Shown piece after piece: positions 47,839-55,175 of a DNA stretch of 64,000 bases. The first letter of the stretch is position 1. Each line of letters starts with the position of its first letter. Origin of the DNA: Campylobacter concisus (GTDB taxonomy: Bacteria; Campylobacterota; Campylobacteria; Campylobacterales; Campylobacteraceae). The position numbers and the translations under genes are program-made. The stretch is from positions 117,992-181,991 of the forward strand of contig NZ_JXUP01000004.1 of the NCBI RefSeq assembly GCF_001891085.1, given 5' to 3'. The notes under the pieces were generated by a model. The model saw only the letters and a program-made list of their open reading frames with translations, was not told the origin of the DNA and did no database searches.

Positions 47839-48408
47839 TTATGCTCCTTGTCCGTTTAAAATTTTAGTAGCAAACTTATTCGCTGCTTCACAATCTATCC
47901 TCTTGCCAAGTTTATGTTTGCCTTCTTCTGGATCAATCATAACAAGAGCACTCGTCGGACAGACATCAACACAGGCTGGTCCGTTCTCACGACCAAAACA
48001 CATATCACATTTAACAGCGATATTTTTTGCACCTGATTGTGACTCTACCTCAAGGTTATATTTTGGCTCAACAGCGTAATTTACTGAAGGCATTAGCTCT
48101 GCACTTGAGCTTATCGCACCGTAAGGACAAGCGATCGTACACATCTTACAGCCTATACAAATTTCCTCATGGAGTTCGATGCAATTATCATTAAATCGCA
48201 ACGCTCCGGTTGGACATACGTTCGCACAAGGGCCATCGTCGCATTGTCTGCACTGAGTCGGCATAACGCCGCTAGCCTCTCTTAATACGCTCAGCCTTGC
48301 ACGTGACAGCTTACCGCGTTCATAAGCGCTCTTAAAACATGCAGCCATGCAGGTTGCACATCCTATACAGCGTTTATAATCGGCAATCACAAATTTATGT
48401 TTTTTCAT
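47839..48408 (-). CDS. hyfA: Hydrogenase-4 electron-transfer subunit A
   Basis: 189 residues with four cysteine clusters: CIGCATCMAAC, CRQCDDGPCANVCPTGAL, CIGCKMCTIACPYG and CDMCFGRENGPACVDVCPTSAL, so four [4Fe-4S] clusters as in HyfA/HycB/HydN. It would pass electrons from a formate dehydrogenase to the complex. Its ATG overlaps the stop of a 32-codon upstream ORF, and its ribosome site GGGAGG lies within that ORF. Confidence 0.93.
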   Translation of the reverse strand: MKKHKFVIADYKRCIGCATCMAACFKSAYERGKLSRARLSVLREASGVMPTQCRQCDDGPCANVCPTGALRFNDNCIELHEEICIGCKMCTIACPYGAISSSAELMPSVNYAVEPKYNLEVESQSGAKNIAVKCDMCFGRENGPACVDVCPTSALVMIDPEEGKHKLGKRIDCEAANKFATKILNGQGA

Positions 48409-48503
48409 AAATTCCTCCCATTAAACAAGGCTAAACTGCCCTGCTCACTTTTAAAGTGATGGTTAGTCACCAAAATAGAGATAGTTAAATTTTTATTTAA
48501 CAT
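48405..48503 (-). CDS. Possible 32-residue leader peptide of the hyf operon
   Basis: A short ORF of 32 codons plus stop; its TGA overlaps the hyfA ATG (ATGA). It has a strong ribosome site, AAGGAG, eight bases before its own ATG. The peptide begins MLNKNLTISILV, with NHHF mid-way and ends FNGRNL. It also contains a short inverted repeat at DNA level (TCACTTT/AAAGTGA, 48446-48459). It may be a coupling device for hyfA translation. No similarity known to me; this may be chance, but site and overlap make that less likely. Confidence 0.5.
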   Translation of the reverse strand: MLNKNLTISILVTNHHFKSEQGSLALFNGRNL

Positions 48504-48821
48504 CTCAAACGCTCCTTCCTAATTTTTGTAATAATTCTATAACTTACAATGAATAAATTCCGTCATCTATCTGACAAATTTTGTATTTTTAGAATTAAAT
48601 TTTTATTTTATATATCTTTAAGATTATCTACTTAATATCGATTTTTAGGTATATCTATTTACTAAAGGATAATATTTATTAATAAAATTTTCCTATAAAG
48701 AGTAAAAATATCTTAATTAAGTTTAAATTTACAAGTTAATTATTTAAGCTCGGGTTAATTAAATAAAACTGAAATTTAAAAATCTAAAATATAATCCGAC
48801 CTTTAAATTTAAAGGCTTTTT
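48504..48821. other. hyf/MBL divergent control region
   Basis: An AT-rich 318-bp stretch without further genes. It holds a Crp-family-like palindrome (48561-48576) and the -10 of the plus-strand gene (TATAAT, 48790-48795); the remainder is low-complexity A/T. Confidence 0.5.
48561..48576. promoter_or_regulatory. Candidate Crp-family operator upstream of hyf
   Basis: CGTCA-N6-TGACA, a near-perfect palindrome, extended by AATT-like flanks on both sides. Spacing N6 matches Crp-family sites. It lies 58 bp upstream of the leader ORF. Confidence 0.35.
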
Positions 48822-49907
48822 ATGGAAATTTTTATAGTTATAGTTTTGCTTATTGTTGCAGTTTTTATTTTTATGAAATTTGTCCCTGTTTTTGGTGGCG
48901 CGCCAGACGCTAAAAGCCAAAAGCTGATAAAGGCTTCGCCAAATTTCAACGGCAAAGTTTTTATAAATTTAGAACCAACGATTGATATGGTAAAAAATAA
49001 TCCGCAAGCATCTATGCTAAATTTCGTCCGCCAAGCACTTTTTCCACCAAAAGGTAAGCTACCAAAGCGACCTTTGCCAAATTTAAAATTTGATGCAAAA
49101 GCCCTCAAAAATGGCGAGTTTATCTGGCTTGGGCACGTTAGCCTCATCTGTAAGCTTGATGACAAAACCATCGTCACAGATCCAGTTTTGCACCGAGCAT
49201 TTCCACTACCAATTGGCGGTAAGCCCTTTGCCTATAAGCATGCTATCACCGCTAGTGACTACCCAGATGTGATCGATATCGCCCTCATCTCGCACGATCA
49301 CTACGATCATCTTGATCATAAAACGATACTCGAGCTAAAGGATAGAATTTGCAAGTTTCTAGTGCCGCTTGGTGTAAAAGCTCACCTTGTAAAATGGGGC
49401 GTTGATGAAAATAAAATTTATGAGTTTGACTGGTTTGGTAATCAAAAAATAGGAAATTTAAACTTCACGTTTTGTCCTTCAAGGCACTTTAGTGGGCGCA
49501 CATTTAAAAGAAATACGACGCTTTGGGGTGGCTGGGCGGCCCAAAAGGCTGGCTTTAGCTTTTATTTTAGCGGAGATGGCGGATACGGCAAGCATTTTAA
49601 GATGATAAATGAGAAATTTGGCGCCTTTGATCTAGTTTTTATAGAAAATGGTGCTTACGGCGACGGCTGGCCTTACGTGCATATGAAGCCAGAGGAGTCG
49701 GCGCAAGCACTAAAAGATCTTGGTGCAAGGCTTGGTGTGCCGGTGCACTGGGGCAAGTTTGATCTATCTTATCATGCTTGGGATGAGCCGATCAAGCGTT
49801 TTGAAAAGGCAGCGACAAACCTTGAGCTAAACTACGCAACGCCGATGATCGGAGAAGTTTTCACTACCCAAAATCCGCCTAGAAAAAAGTGGTGGGAGAA
49901 AATTTAG
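48822..49907 (+). CDS. Membrane-anchored metallo-beta-lactamase-fold hydrolase
   Basis: 361 residues. One N-terminal transmembrane helix (residues 2-20) and then an MBL fold resembling UlaG/NAPE-PLD-type proteins: WLGHVSLICKLDDKTIVTDPVL, the zinc motif SHDHYDHLDH, FCPSRHFSGR, FSGDGGYG and PVHWGKFDLSYHAWDEP. Substrate unknown; NAPE-PLD-like members act on N-acyl phosphatidylethanolamines, UlaG on a lactone. Promoter TATAAT at 48790-48795. Confidence 0.88.
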   Translation: MEIFIVIVLLIVAVFIFMKFVPVFGGAPDAKSQKLIKASPNFNGKVFINLEPTIDMVKNNPQASMLNFVRQALFPPKGKLPKRPLPNLKFDAKALKNGEFIWLGHVSLICKLDDKTIVTDPVLHRAFPLPIGGKPFAYKHAITASDYPDVIDIALISHDHYDHLDHKTILELKDRICKFLVPLGVKAHLVKWGVDENKIYEFDWFGNQKIGNLNFTFCPSRHFSGRTFKRNTTLWGGWAAQKAGFSFYFSGDGGYGKHFKMINEKFGAFDLVFIENGAYGDGWPYVHMKPEESAQALKDLGARLGVPVHWGKFDLSYHAWDEPIKRFEKAATNLELNYATPMIGEVFTTQNPPRKKWWEKI

Positions 49908-49951
49908 GAATAAAATTTGCTGTAAATTTTAAAATCCAAAAGGAAATGCTG

Positions 49952-50239
49952 ATGAAAATTTCTGAAAATTTAGCAAATTTAAAAAATGTCATCGATAAAG
50001 CTGAAAAAAACGACCTTGATATGAGCGCAACTGGAAGCTTTTTACAAAATTTAGAAAAAGCAAATAAAGAGACTGAAAAAATTTATAAAAAGCTAGAAAA
50101 AGAGCTAAAAAGTGACGCACAAATGTTTAAACAATTTGACTTCATGCAGATGATAACAAAGCTTCAATACGGTAACCTAAAGCCAAATGAACGTGAAAAA
50201 CTGCTCAATAAAATGAGCAAGATTGCTAAGGAAATTTAG
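49952..50239 (+). CDS. Small helical hypothetical protein
   Basis: 95 residues from ATG 49952, chosen because AAAGGA is properly spaced (an ATG six bases earlier is too close). Charged, helical, likely coiled coil (ENLANLKNVIDKAEKN, ETEKIYKKLEKELKSD). No domain recognised. Follows the MBL gene by 44 bp and may share its transcript. Confidence 0.6.
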   Translation: MKISENLANLKNVIDKAEKNDLDMSATGSFLQNLEKANKETEKIYKKLEKELKSDAQMFKQFDFMQMITKLQYGNLKPNEREKLLNKMSKIAKEI

Positions 50240-50430
50240 CCGTTTAGTGTGATTTTACGCGAGCTAAATTTGGCTGTTTTGCGTAAATTTATGTGGTTTT
50301 TTGCTGAGTAAATTTGCTTAAAAAATCAAATTTACTCGTTTAGAGGCTGTTTTCATCCTCACATTTGCCGTCTTTTCTTTTCTTGCACACTAAGCGCGTA
50401 TGACACTATCAATACACAAAATTCCAGCAA

Positions 50431-50480
50431 TTTTTAGAATTTCATGAACGAGTAATTTCGGTTCTGATTTTAGTGTCAAG
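50431..50480. repeat. Left half of the dispersed repeat
   Basis: Shares 22 identical bases (ATTTCATGAACGAGTAATTTCG) with the left arm of copies A and B at 0.5-1.1 kb, preceded by the same TTTTA(A/G)AATTT end. Beyond that the match decays. It immediately precedes the toxin cassette. Confidence 0.7.
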
Positions 50481-50500
50481 CTTTTTGAGACCTAGAATTT

Positions 50501-51046
50501 ATGGCTGAAAATTTTGTAGATAGTGTCTTAAGTGATCAAAGCTCTATAAATTATAAAAATTATCACGCACTAGGTGAAAATATAGGTTCTCTTGGAGCAG
50601 CTGGTAAAGCAGCCATAAAGGTAGGTAATAATTTATCGAATGTAAATTTAAGTAAAAAAGGTACAACGGCAGATAAAACAACAAATAATAATCTAAATTC
50701 TAATGGCAATGACGGAATAATTGTTGCTGAGGGTAAGAGTGTTAAGATAGATATAAATAAACAAAACAAACATATACAAGGAACCAATGAATATAAAACA
50801 GCCAATCAAAATGGCGTAACAAGAAGTATTTTAACAGAAGATGTAGAAAATCTTTTGCCAAAATTTGGAACAGGTCAAAAGGTGAATAGTGTAGAAATCG
50901 GATTGGCTGGTTCAAAAGAAAGAATAGATTTTGGAAAAGTAATTGGTTATTATATAGATGAAAATGGTAACAAATTGTCTACCACAAAAGAAATAGTTCA
51001 TTATGGTAAAAATGGTGCCCATATTGTTCCGAGTAATCCAAATTGA
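50501..51046 (+). CDS. Orphan polymorphic toxin C-terminus, type-50 toxin domain
   Basis: 181 residues. Residues about 1-65 look like the end of a large filamentous-haemagglutinin/CdiA stalk (GSLGAAGKAAIKVGNNLSNVNLS). Residues about 85-181 match the polymorphic toxin type 50 domain: KQNKHIQGTNEY, RSILTEDVENLL, KERIDFGKVIGYY, IVHYGKNGAHIVP, a predicted RNase-type fold. No signal peptide and only a poor ribosome site, so it is probably a displaced C-terminal cassette rather than an independently expressed toxin. It is followed by its likely immunity gene. Confidence 0.78.
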   Translation: MAENFVDSVLSDQSSINYKNYHALGENIGSLGAAGKAAIKVGNNLSNVNLSKKGTTADKTTNNNLNSNGNDGIIVAEGKSVKIDINKQNKHIQGTNEYKTANQNGVTRSILTEDVENLLPKFGTGQKVNSVEIGLAGSKERIDFGKVIGYYIDENGNKLSTTKEIVHYGKNGAHIVPSNPN

Positions 51047-51058
51047 TAAGGGATTTGT

Positions 51059-51364
51059 ATGAATGAAATAATTACTAAAATTTTATCATCCACAAAGAGA
51101 GCATTAAATGGCGAGACTACACAAAATATGCGTGCCGTTTATGTAACATTGGAAAACGACATAATAAAATTATTATTTATATATAATGGAGATATTACAG
51201 ATGATGATTTGGATAATGTAGGATATATTTCTAGTTTAATTATTGCAGATTTTAATGAATACTTGATTGATGAAAAAGCAATAAGAATTGATTATCCAAA
51301 TTTATTTTCTGTGCCGCAAAATTATTTTTTGGCATATAAAGGACAACGATTAGAAAATGACTAA
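51059..51364 (+). CDS. Candidate cognate immunity protein
   Basis: 101 residues, acidic, with a good AAGGG site 12 bp after the toxin stop. Features LEKDIIKLLFIY-like strands and the segment ITDDDLDNVGYISSLIIADFNEYLIDEKAIRIDYP, a pattern I associate with small immunity proteins of contact-dependent systems. Function follows mainly from position. Confidence 0.7.
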   Translation: MNEIITKILSSTKRALNGETTQNMRAVYVTLENDIIKLLFIYNGDITDDDLDNVGYISSLIIADFNEYLIDEKAIRIDYPNLFSVPQNYFLAYKGQRLEND

Positions 51365-51733
51365 ATTCATAAATTTATCTTAGCACTTATCATTTTTATT
51401 ATAACCGGTTGTGGTATTTCTCCAAATTTAAATGATACTAATGGCAATGAAGGAGCAAACGCAGGATATAAAATAACTACGAGCGCAGATACTTATAATA
51501 GGCAGCTTCATCAAAGAGAGATAGACTTTATAAACAATAAAAATAATATAGCAAGCTTTAAATCAAAGCTTCAAACTACAACAAATAAAATTTATAGCGA
51601 CGATGAAGCAAAATCTATCCTAGCAAAAGCAGCGGTATCTTTAACGGATAAATCATTTAATGAAGCATATAGACAAAGCCTAAGCTCAAATGATCTATAT
51701 AATATAGAACTAGCAACGAATTTCATAAAGTAA
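51357..51733 (+). pseudogene. Frameshifted lipoprotein/pre-toxin ORF
   Basis: An ATG at 51357 reads only MTKFINLS then stops at 51381-51383. Adding one A in the AAATTT run (51371-51376) joins it to a long open frame with a lipobox (ITGC) and about 115 further residues ending at TAA 51731-51733. The sequence is asparagine/serine-rich with coiled patterns. Just downstream the same frame continues (51734-52096), so one more disruption (the in-frame TAA) separates two parts of what was probably one gene. Confidence 0.6.
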
Positions 51734-52096
51734 AGCAGCTTTTATAATACAAGCCTAGACAGTACGAATGCCTTTAATCCGAATAAGAAGCAATACGAGG
51801 ATAGGTATATGTATGCTTCAAAGGCATATGACAATTCAGACTTTTACAAAGATAATTTGTATATTAAAACAAACCCCAGCATATTAGATTATACAAAATC
51901 AACCATATATGGTCTAGGTGGATTTGCAGTAGGTGGGATTGAAGGACTTGCTGATATAGGAAATATTATCTTGCATCCAGGAGATTCTATAAAAGGTTTA
52001 AATAATGCTTTTTATCACCCTATCCTAACAGCCAAAAATGTAAATGCAAACATACAAAAATCAGTAGTCAATTCTTGCGAGCGAATGGAATTTTAA
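51734..52096 (+). pseudogene. Downstream half of the broken gene, ending in the repeat
   Basis: The open frame continues after TAA 51733: SSFYNTSLDSTNAF, then from Met 51809 YASKAYDNSDFYKDNLY, a glycine-rich helical stretch TIYGLGGFAVGGIEGLADIGNIILHPGDSIKGLNN resembling the pre-toxin region of CDI proteins, and finally KSVVNSCERMEF, which is encoded by the right half of the dispersed repeat. The true C-terminus is therefore lost or replaced. Confidence 0.55.
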
Positions 52097-52102
52097 AATT
52101 TG
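52064..52102. repeat. Right half of the dispersed repeat
   Basis: AGTCAATTCTTGCGAG followed by the TTTTAAAATTTG end, matching the right end of copies A and B at 0.5-1.1 kb with few changes. It closes the toxin cassette. Confidence 0.7.
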
Positions 52103-52168
52103 TAAAAAAGAATAAATTTAAAAAAGAATTCACATACCTATTTATATATGTAAATTTACCAGATAGGA

Positions 52169-52193
52169 TTTAAGAGCCAAAGAGGCTCTTAAA
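52169..52193. terminator. Hairpin at the end of petABC
   Basis: TTTAAGAGCC (52169-52178) and GGCTCTTAAA (52184-52193), perfect 10-bp stem with a 5-nt loop, directly beyond the petC stop. T-tract is stronger on the plus side. Confidence 0.6.
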
Positions 52194-52195
52194 TT

Positions 52196-53239
52196 TTAGT
52201 GTAGTTCGCTCCAAACTTTGCGTTTCCAAAGCCAAGCAAAAATTCCTAATATAAAGAAGTAGATCATGACATAAAGCCCTGTACTCTCGCGCTCAGCCTT
52301 TTTCTTGTCGCCTACTTTTTGGATATAAGCTACCACATCGTCTTCAGCGGCTTTATTTAAACCAACTCTTGGCATTGCAGTACCTGGTAGCATCTTTTGA
52401 GTATCGTTTATAAATTTATGTAAATACTCATCGCCTTTTGAACGAATCATCATAGATAGATCAGGCGGGTTTGAGCCCATATAAGCAGAAAGACTTACTT
52501 TATTGCTAAATGCATATTTTTTGTCATATTTTATATCATGACATCTTTGACATGCATCAGCAAAAACCTTTTCTTCAGTGATCTTATTATTTGCCTTTTC
52601 ATAATCAGCAGATACCTTTTTCAAATAAGCTACTATATCGGCAGTCTCAGCATTTATATCGCCACCAGCACCCATAAATGCGGTCATCGGAAATGGATGC
52701 TCGTCGTTAAATTTATGAGTTAGCTTTAAAGCCATATTTGGATTTTTAATGAGTGCAGCTAAGAATTTATCGTCATAAATTTTACCAGCGGTACTAAGAT
52801 CTGGTGGCACTACACCAAAGCTTTGACTAGCTGTCTCAACATCCATACCAGCTGGCATACCTGCTGCTTCTATACCGTGGCATCCTGTACATCCTGCTGC
52901 TACAAAAGTATCAGCACCCTTTGTAGCGTCACCTTTTGTAAGATCAATAGAGTTAATGTCATTCCAAAATGCTGTATAGTCATCAAGAATTTTTTGTGCT
53001 ACTTCTACATCTTTTGTAGCCGCATCTATACTTGCCTTATTTCCGCTAGCCTTAGCAGTCTCAAGTGCTGCCTTTTTTTGCTCTAAAAAGTGCTTTGCAT
53101 AGTCAGTATCTTCTTTTGAGAAGTTATACTCAGCATTTGCAGTATGAGGGTGAAGCTTTGTGTGAGCATAAGGCTCGATACCCCAATATAAAACACCTGA
53201 AAGAATAACAACAATGGCAAAAATTTTAAGCTCTTTCAT
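52196..53239 (-). CDS. petC: Cytochrome c1-type diheme subunit of bc1 complex
   Basis: 347 residues. N-terminal helix (about 5-20), two heme c motifs CTGCH (about 118) and CQRCH (about 228), and a C-terminal membrane anchor (YVMIYFFILGIFAWLWKRK). Diheme rather than single-heme c1, as usual in Campylobacter. Electron acceptor from Rieske. Confidence 0.93.
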   Translation of the reverse strand: MKELKIFAIVVILSGVLYWGIEPYAHTKLHPHTANAEYNFSKEDTDYAKHFLEQKKAALETAKASGNKASIDAATKDVEVAQKILDDYTAFWNDINSIDLTKGDATKGADTFVAAGCTGCHGIEAAGMPAGMDVETASQSFGVVPPDLSTAGKIYDDKFLAALIKNPNMALKLTHKFNDEHPFPMTAFMGAGGDINAETADIVAYLKKVSADYEKANNKITEEKVFADACQRCHDIKYDKKYAFSNKVSLSAYMGSNPPDLSMMIRSKGDEYLHKFINDTQKMLPGTAMPRVGLNKAAEDDVVAYIQKVGDKKKAERESTGLYVMIYFFILGIFAWLWKRKVWSELH

Positions 53240-53241
53240 AA

Positions 53242-54486
53242 TTAGCCCCTCTTTCTTTCAAGTATTGTTATAACTGGCAATGCAATTATAAATAAGAACA
53301 AGAATAGCAATGATGAATAAAATCCTATCCAGTCATTATAACCACCTGTTGGGAGCTTGCCATATATAGATAAAACGATAAGATCGATAACTAAGACCCA
53401 AAACCATATAAAAAATAGTGGTCTTTTGTGAGCTGGAGCTACAAGGTCGCTTCTATCAAGAAGAGGTATAAGCATGAATGCAACACCTGCAAACGCAAAC
53501 GCGATAAGACCAATGTTATAAGCAGAAATTCCGGCTATATCAAAGAAGAAGCCACGTAAAATTTCATATTGCCACAAGAAATACCACTCTGGATAGATAT
53601 GTGGTGGGGTTTTTAGTGGATTTGCTGGCTCAAAGTTGATAGGATCCATTGCAAAATTGAAGTGATAGCAAACAAGATAGATGACAAATATCATAAAGAA
53701 TGATACATACATAAAGTCTTTTGCTAAAAATCCTGGCCAAAATGGTATAACTTTAGATTTCGCTCTATCGCCGTGTAGATACTCTTGTGCCTCTACTTCA
53801 AAGTCTATATCTTCGCTTGTTAGGTTATTAACGTGTGGAACTCTTAAAGAGTAGAAGTGAATAACCAAAACAGCTATTGTTACAAGTGGCAATAAACAAA
53901 CATGAAGCATAAAAAATCTAGTAAGTGTTGAGTCGCCAACTGCGTAATCGCCTCTAATCCACTCAACTAAAGCATCGCCAATAACTGGCACACCACCAAA
54001 AAGCTGAGTGATAACAGTTGCCGCCCAGTAGCTCATCTGTCCCCATGGGAGCATATAACCACTAAATGCCTCTGCTGAAAAACAGATAAATAGCACCATA
54101 CCGCTTATCCAAATGACCTCTCTGCCTCTTTTGTATGAACCATAGTAAAGTCCAGTAAGCAAGTGAATATACATAATAAGAAATATCGTAGAAGCTGAAA
54201 CTGCGTGAATATGACGCCAAAGCCAGCCATACTCGACCTCTTGCATGATAGTATAATTTACGCTATCAAATGCTAAATTTACATCTGGTTTGTAATACAT
54301 TAAAAGTAAAAAACCAGTAACAATTAAGAGCATAAAAAGCGTTGTTAAAATAACGCCCATTGCCCAAAGGAAATTTATATTTTTTGGAATCCAGTATTCG
54401 CTAACTAGAACCTTTATAAGTTTTGTAAAAGCTAGGCGTTGATCAAGCCAGTCAATAACGCCAGTTGATTTATGAGCTAAAGACAT
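53242..54486 (-). CDS. petB: Cytochrome b subunit of bc1 complex
   Basis: 414 residues with about eight helices and the paired heme-ligating histidines (WRHIHAVSASTIFLIMYIHLL and MLHVCLLPLVTIAVLVIHFY), GYMLPWGQMSYW and the PEWY quinol-site motif (PHIYPEWYFLWQYEILRGF). Full-length bc-type cytochrome b. Confidence 0.96.
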   Translation of the reverse strand: MSLAHKSTGVIDWLDQRLAFTKLIKVLVSEYWIPKNINFLWAMGVILTTLFMLLIVTGFLLLMYYKPDVNLAFDSVNYTIMQEVEYGWLWRHIHAVSASTIFLIMYIHLLTGLYYGSYKRGREVIWISGMVLFICFSAEAFSGYMLPWGQMSYWAATVITQLFGGVPVIGDALVEWIRGDYAVGDSTLTRFFMLHVCLLPLVTIAVLVIHFYSLRVPHVNNLTSEDIDFEVEAQEYLHGDRAKSKVIPFWPGFLAKDFMYVSFFMIFVIYLVCYHFNFAMDPINFEPANPLKTPPHIYPEWYFLWQYEILRGFFFDIAGISAYNIGLIAFAFAGVAFMLIPLLDRSDLVAPAHKRPLFFIWFWVLVIDLIVLSIYGKLPTGGYNDWIGFYSSLLFLFLFIIALPVITILERKRG

Positions 54487-54496
54487 TGCTATCCTC

Positions 54497-55000
54497 CTAA
54501 GCTTTTGCTACTAATTTTTCGTATTCTGGGCTTGTTTCGCCTAGAACTAGCTTGGTTCCATCAATCTTAAATGGTGGTATATCAAGTGGTCTTGGAGGAG
54601 GTCCGTATGTTTGCATTCCGTCGGCATTAAATTCGCCGCCATGACAGGCACATACAAACATTTGTTTGCTTGCTTTATACTCAGGTATACAGCCAAGATG
54701 CGTGCAAAGTCCGATAAGAACTACATATCTAGCATCCCCTACGACAACATCTCTTTTGTCATTTTTAGCCATATCAGGACTTTTTTTGAGGATGAAAATA
54801 GGCTTTTTACGCCACTCAACCTGCCTCATTTCTCCATCTTTGATCGGACTTAGATCAACTGTTGTAAAACCAGCAGCTTTTACACTTGGAAGCGGATCCC
54901 AAGTCTTTTTAACAGCCACTAGTGACATAGCACCGCCGACAGCTGCCACAGCACCAAACGCAAGGCCGATAAAGCTACGTCTTTCTTGCTTTACTGACAT
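54497..55000 (-). CDS. petA: Rieske iron-sulfur subunit of bc1 complex
   Basis: 167 residues. N-terminal Tat-like RRSFIGLAFG membrane anchor, then the [2Fe-2S] ligands CTHLGC and CACHGG. First gene of petABC. Confidence 0.95.
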   Translation of the reverse strand: MSVKQERRSFIGLAFGAVAAVGGAMSLVAVKKTWDPLPSVKAAGFTTVDLSPIKDGEMRQVEWRKKPIFILKKSPDMAKNDKRDVVVGDARYVVLIGLCTHLGCIPEYKASKQMFVCACHGGEFNADGMQTYGPPPRPLDIPPFKIDGTKLVLGETSPEYEKLVAKA

Positions 55001-55031
55001 TAAATTCCTTTCTATAAATAAATTCTTAACG

Positions 55032-55037
55032 ATTATA
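55032..55037 (-). promoter_or_regulatory. -10 promoter for petABC
   Basis: GTATAAT on the minus strand 32 bp upstream of the petA start. Confidence 0.5.
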
Positions 55038-55175
55038 CTCTCAAAAAATTAAAAAAGTATAATTTCTAAATATAATCTGCAAAAATAATGTTAATTTTAA
55101 CTTAAACGTAAATCTTGATTTTAAGATAAAAATTTTTAAGTTTTATGGCTTTTTGAACTAAACCAAAGATCAAAA

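Noticed and set aside
48809..49177. Minus-strand frame over the start of the metallo-hydrolase gene
   Set aside because: The plus-strand gene has a promoter, zinc motif and full domain; the opposite frame has none of these.
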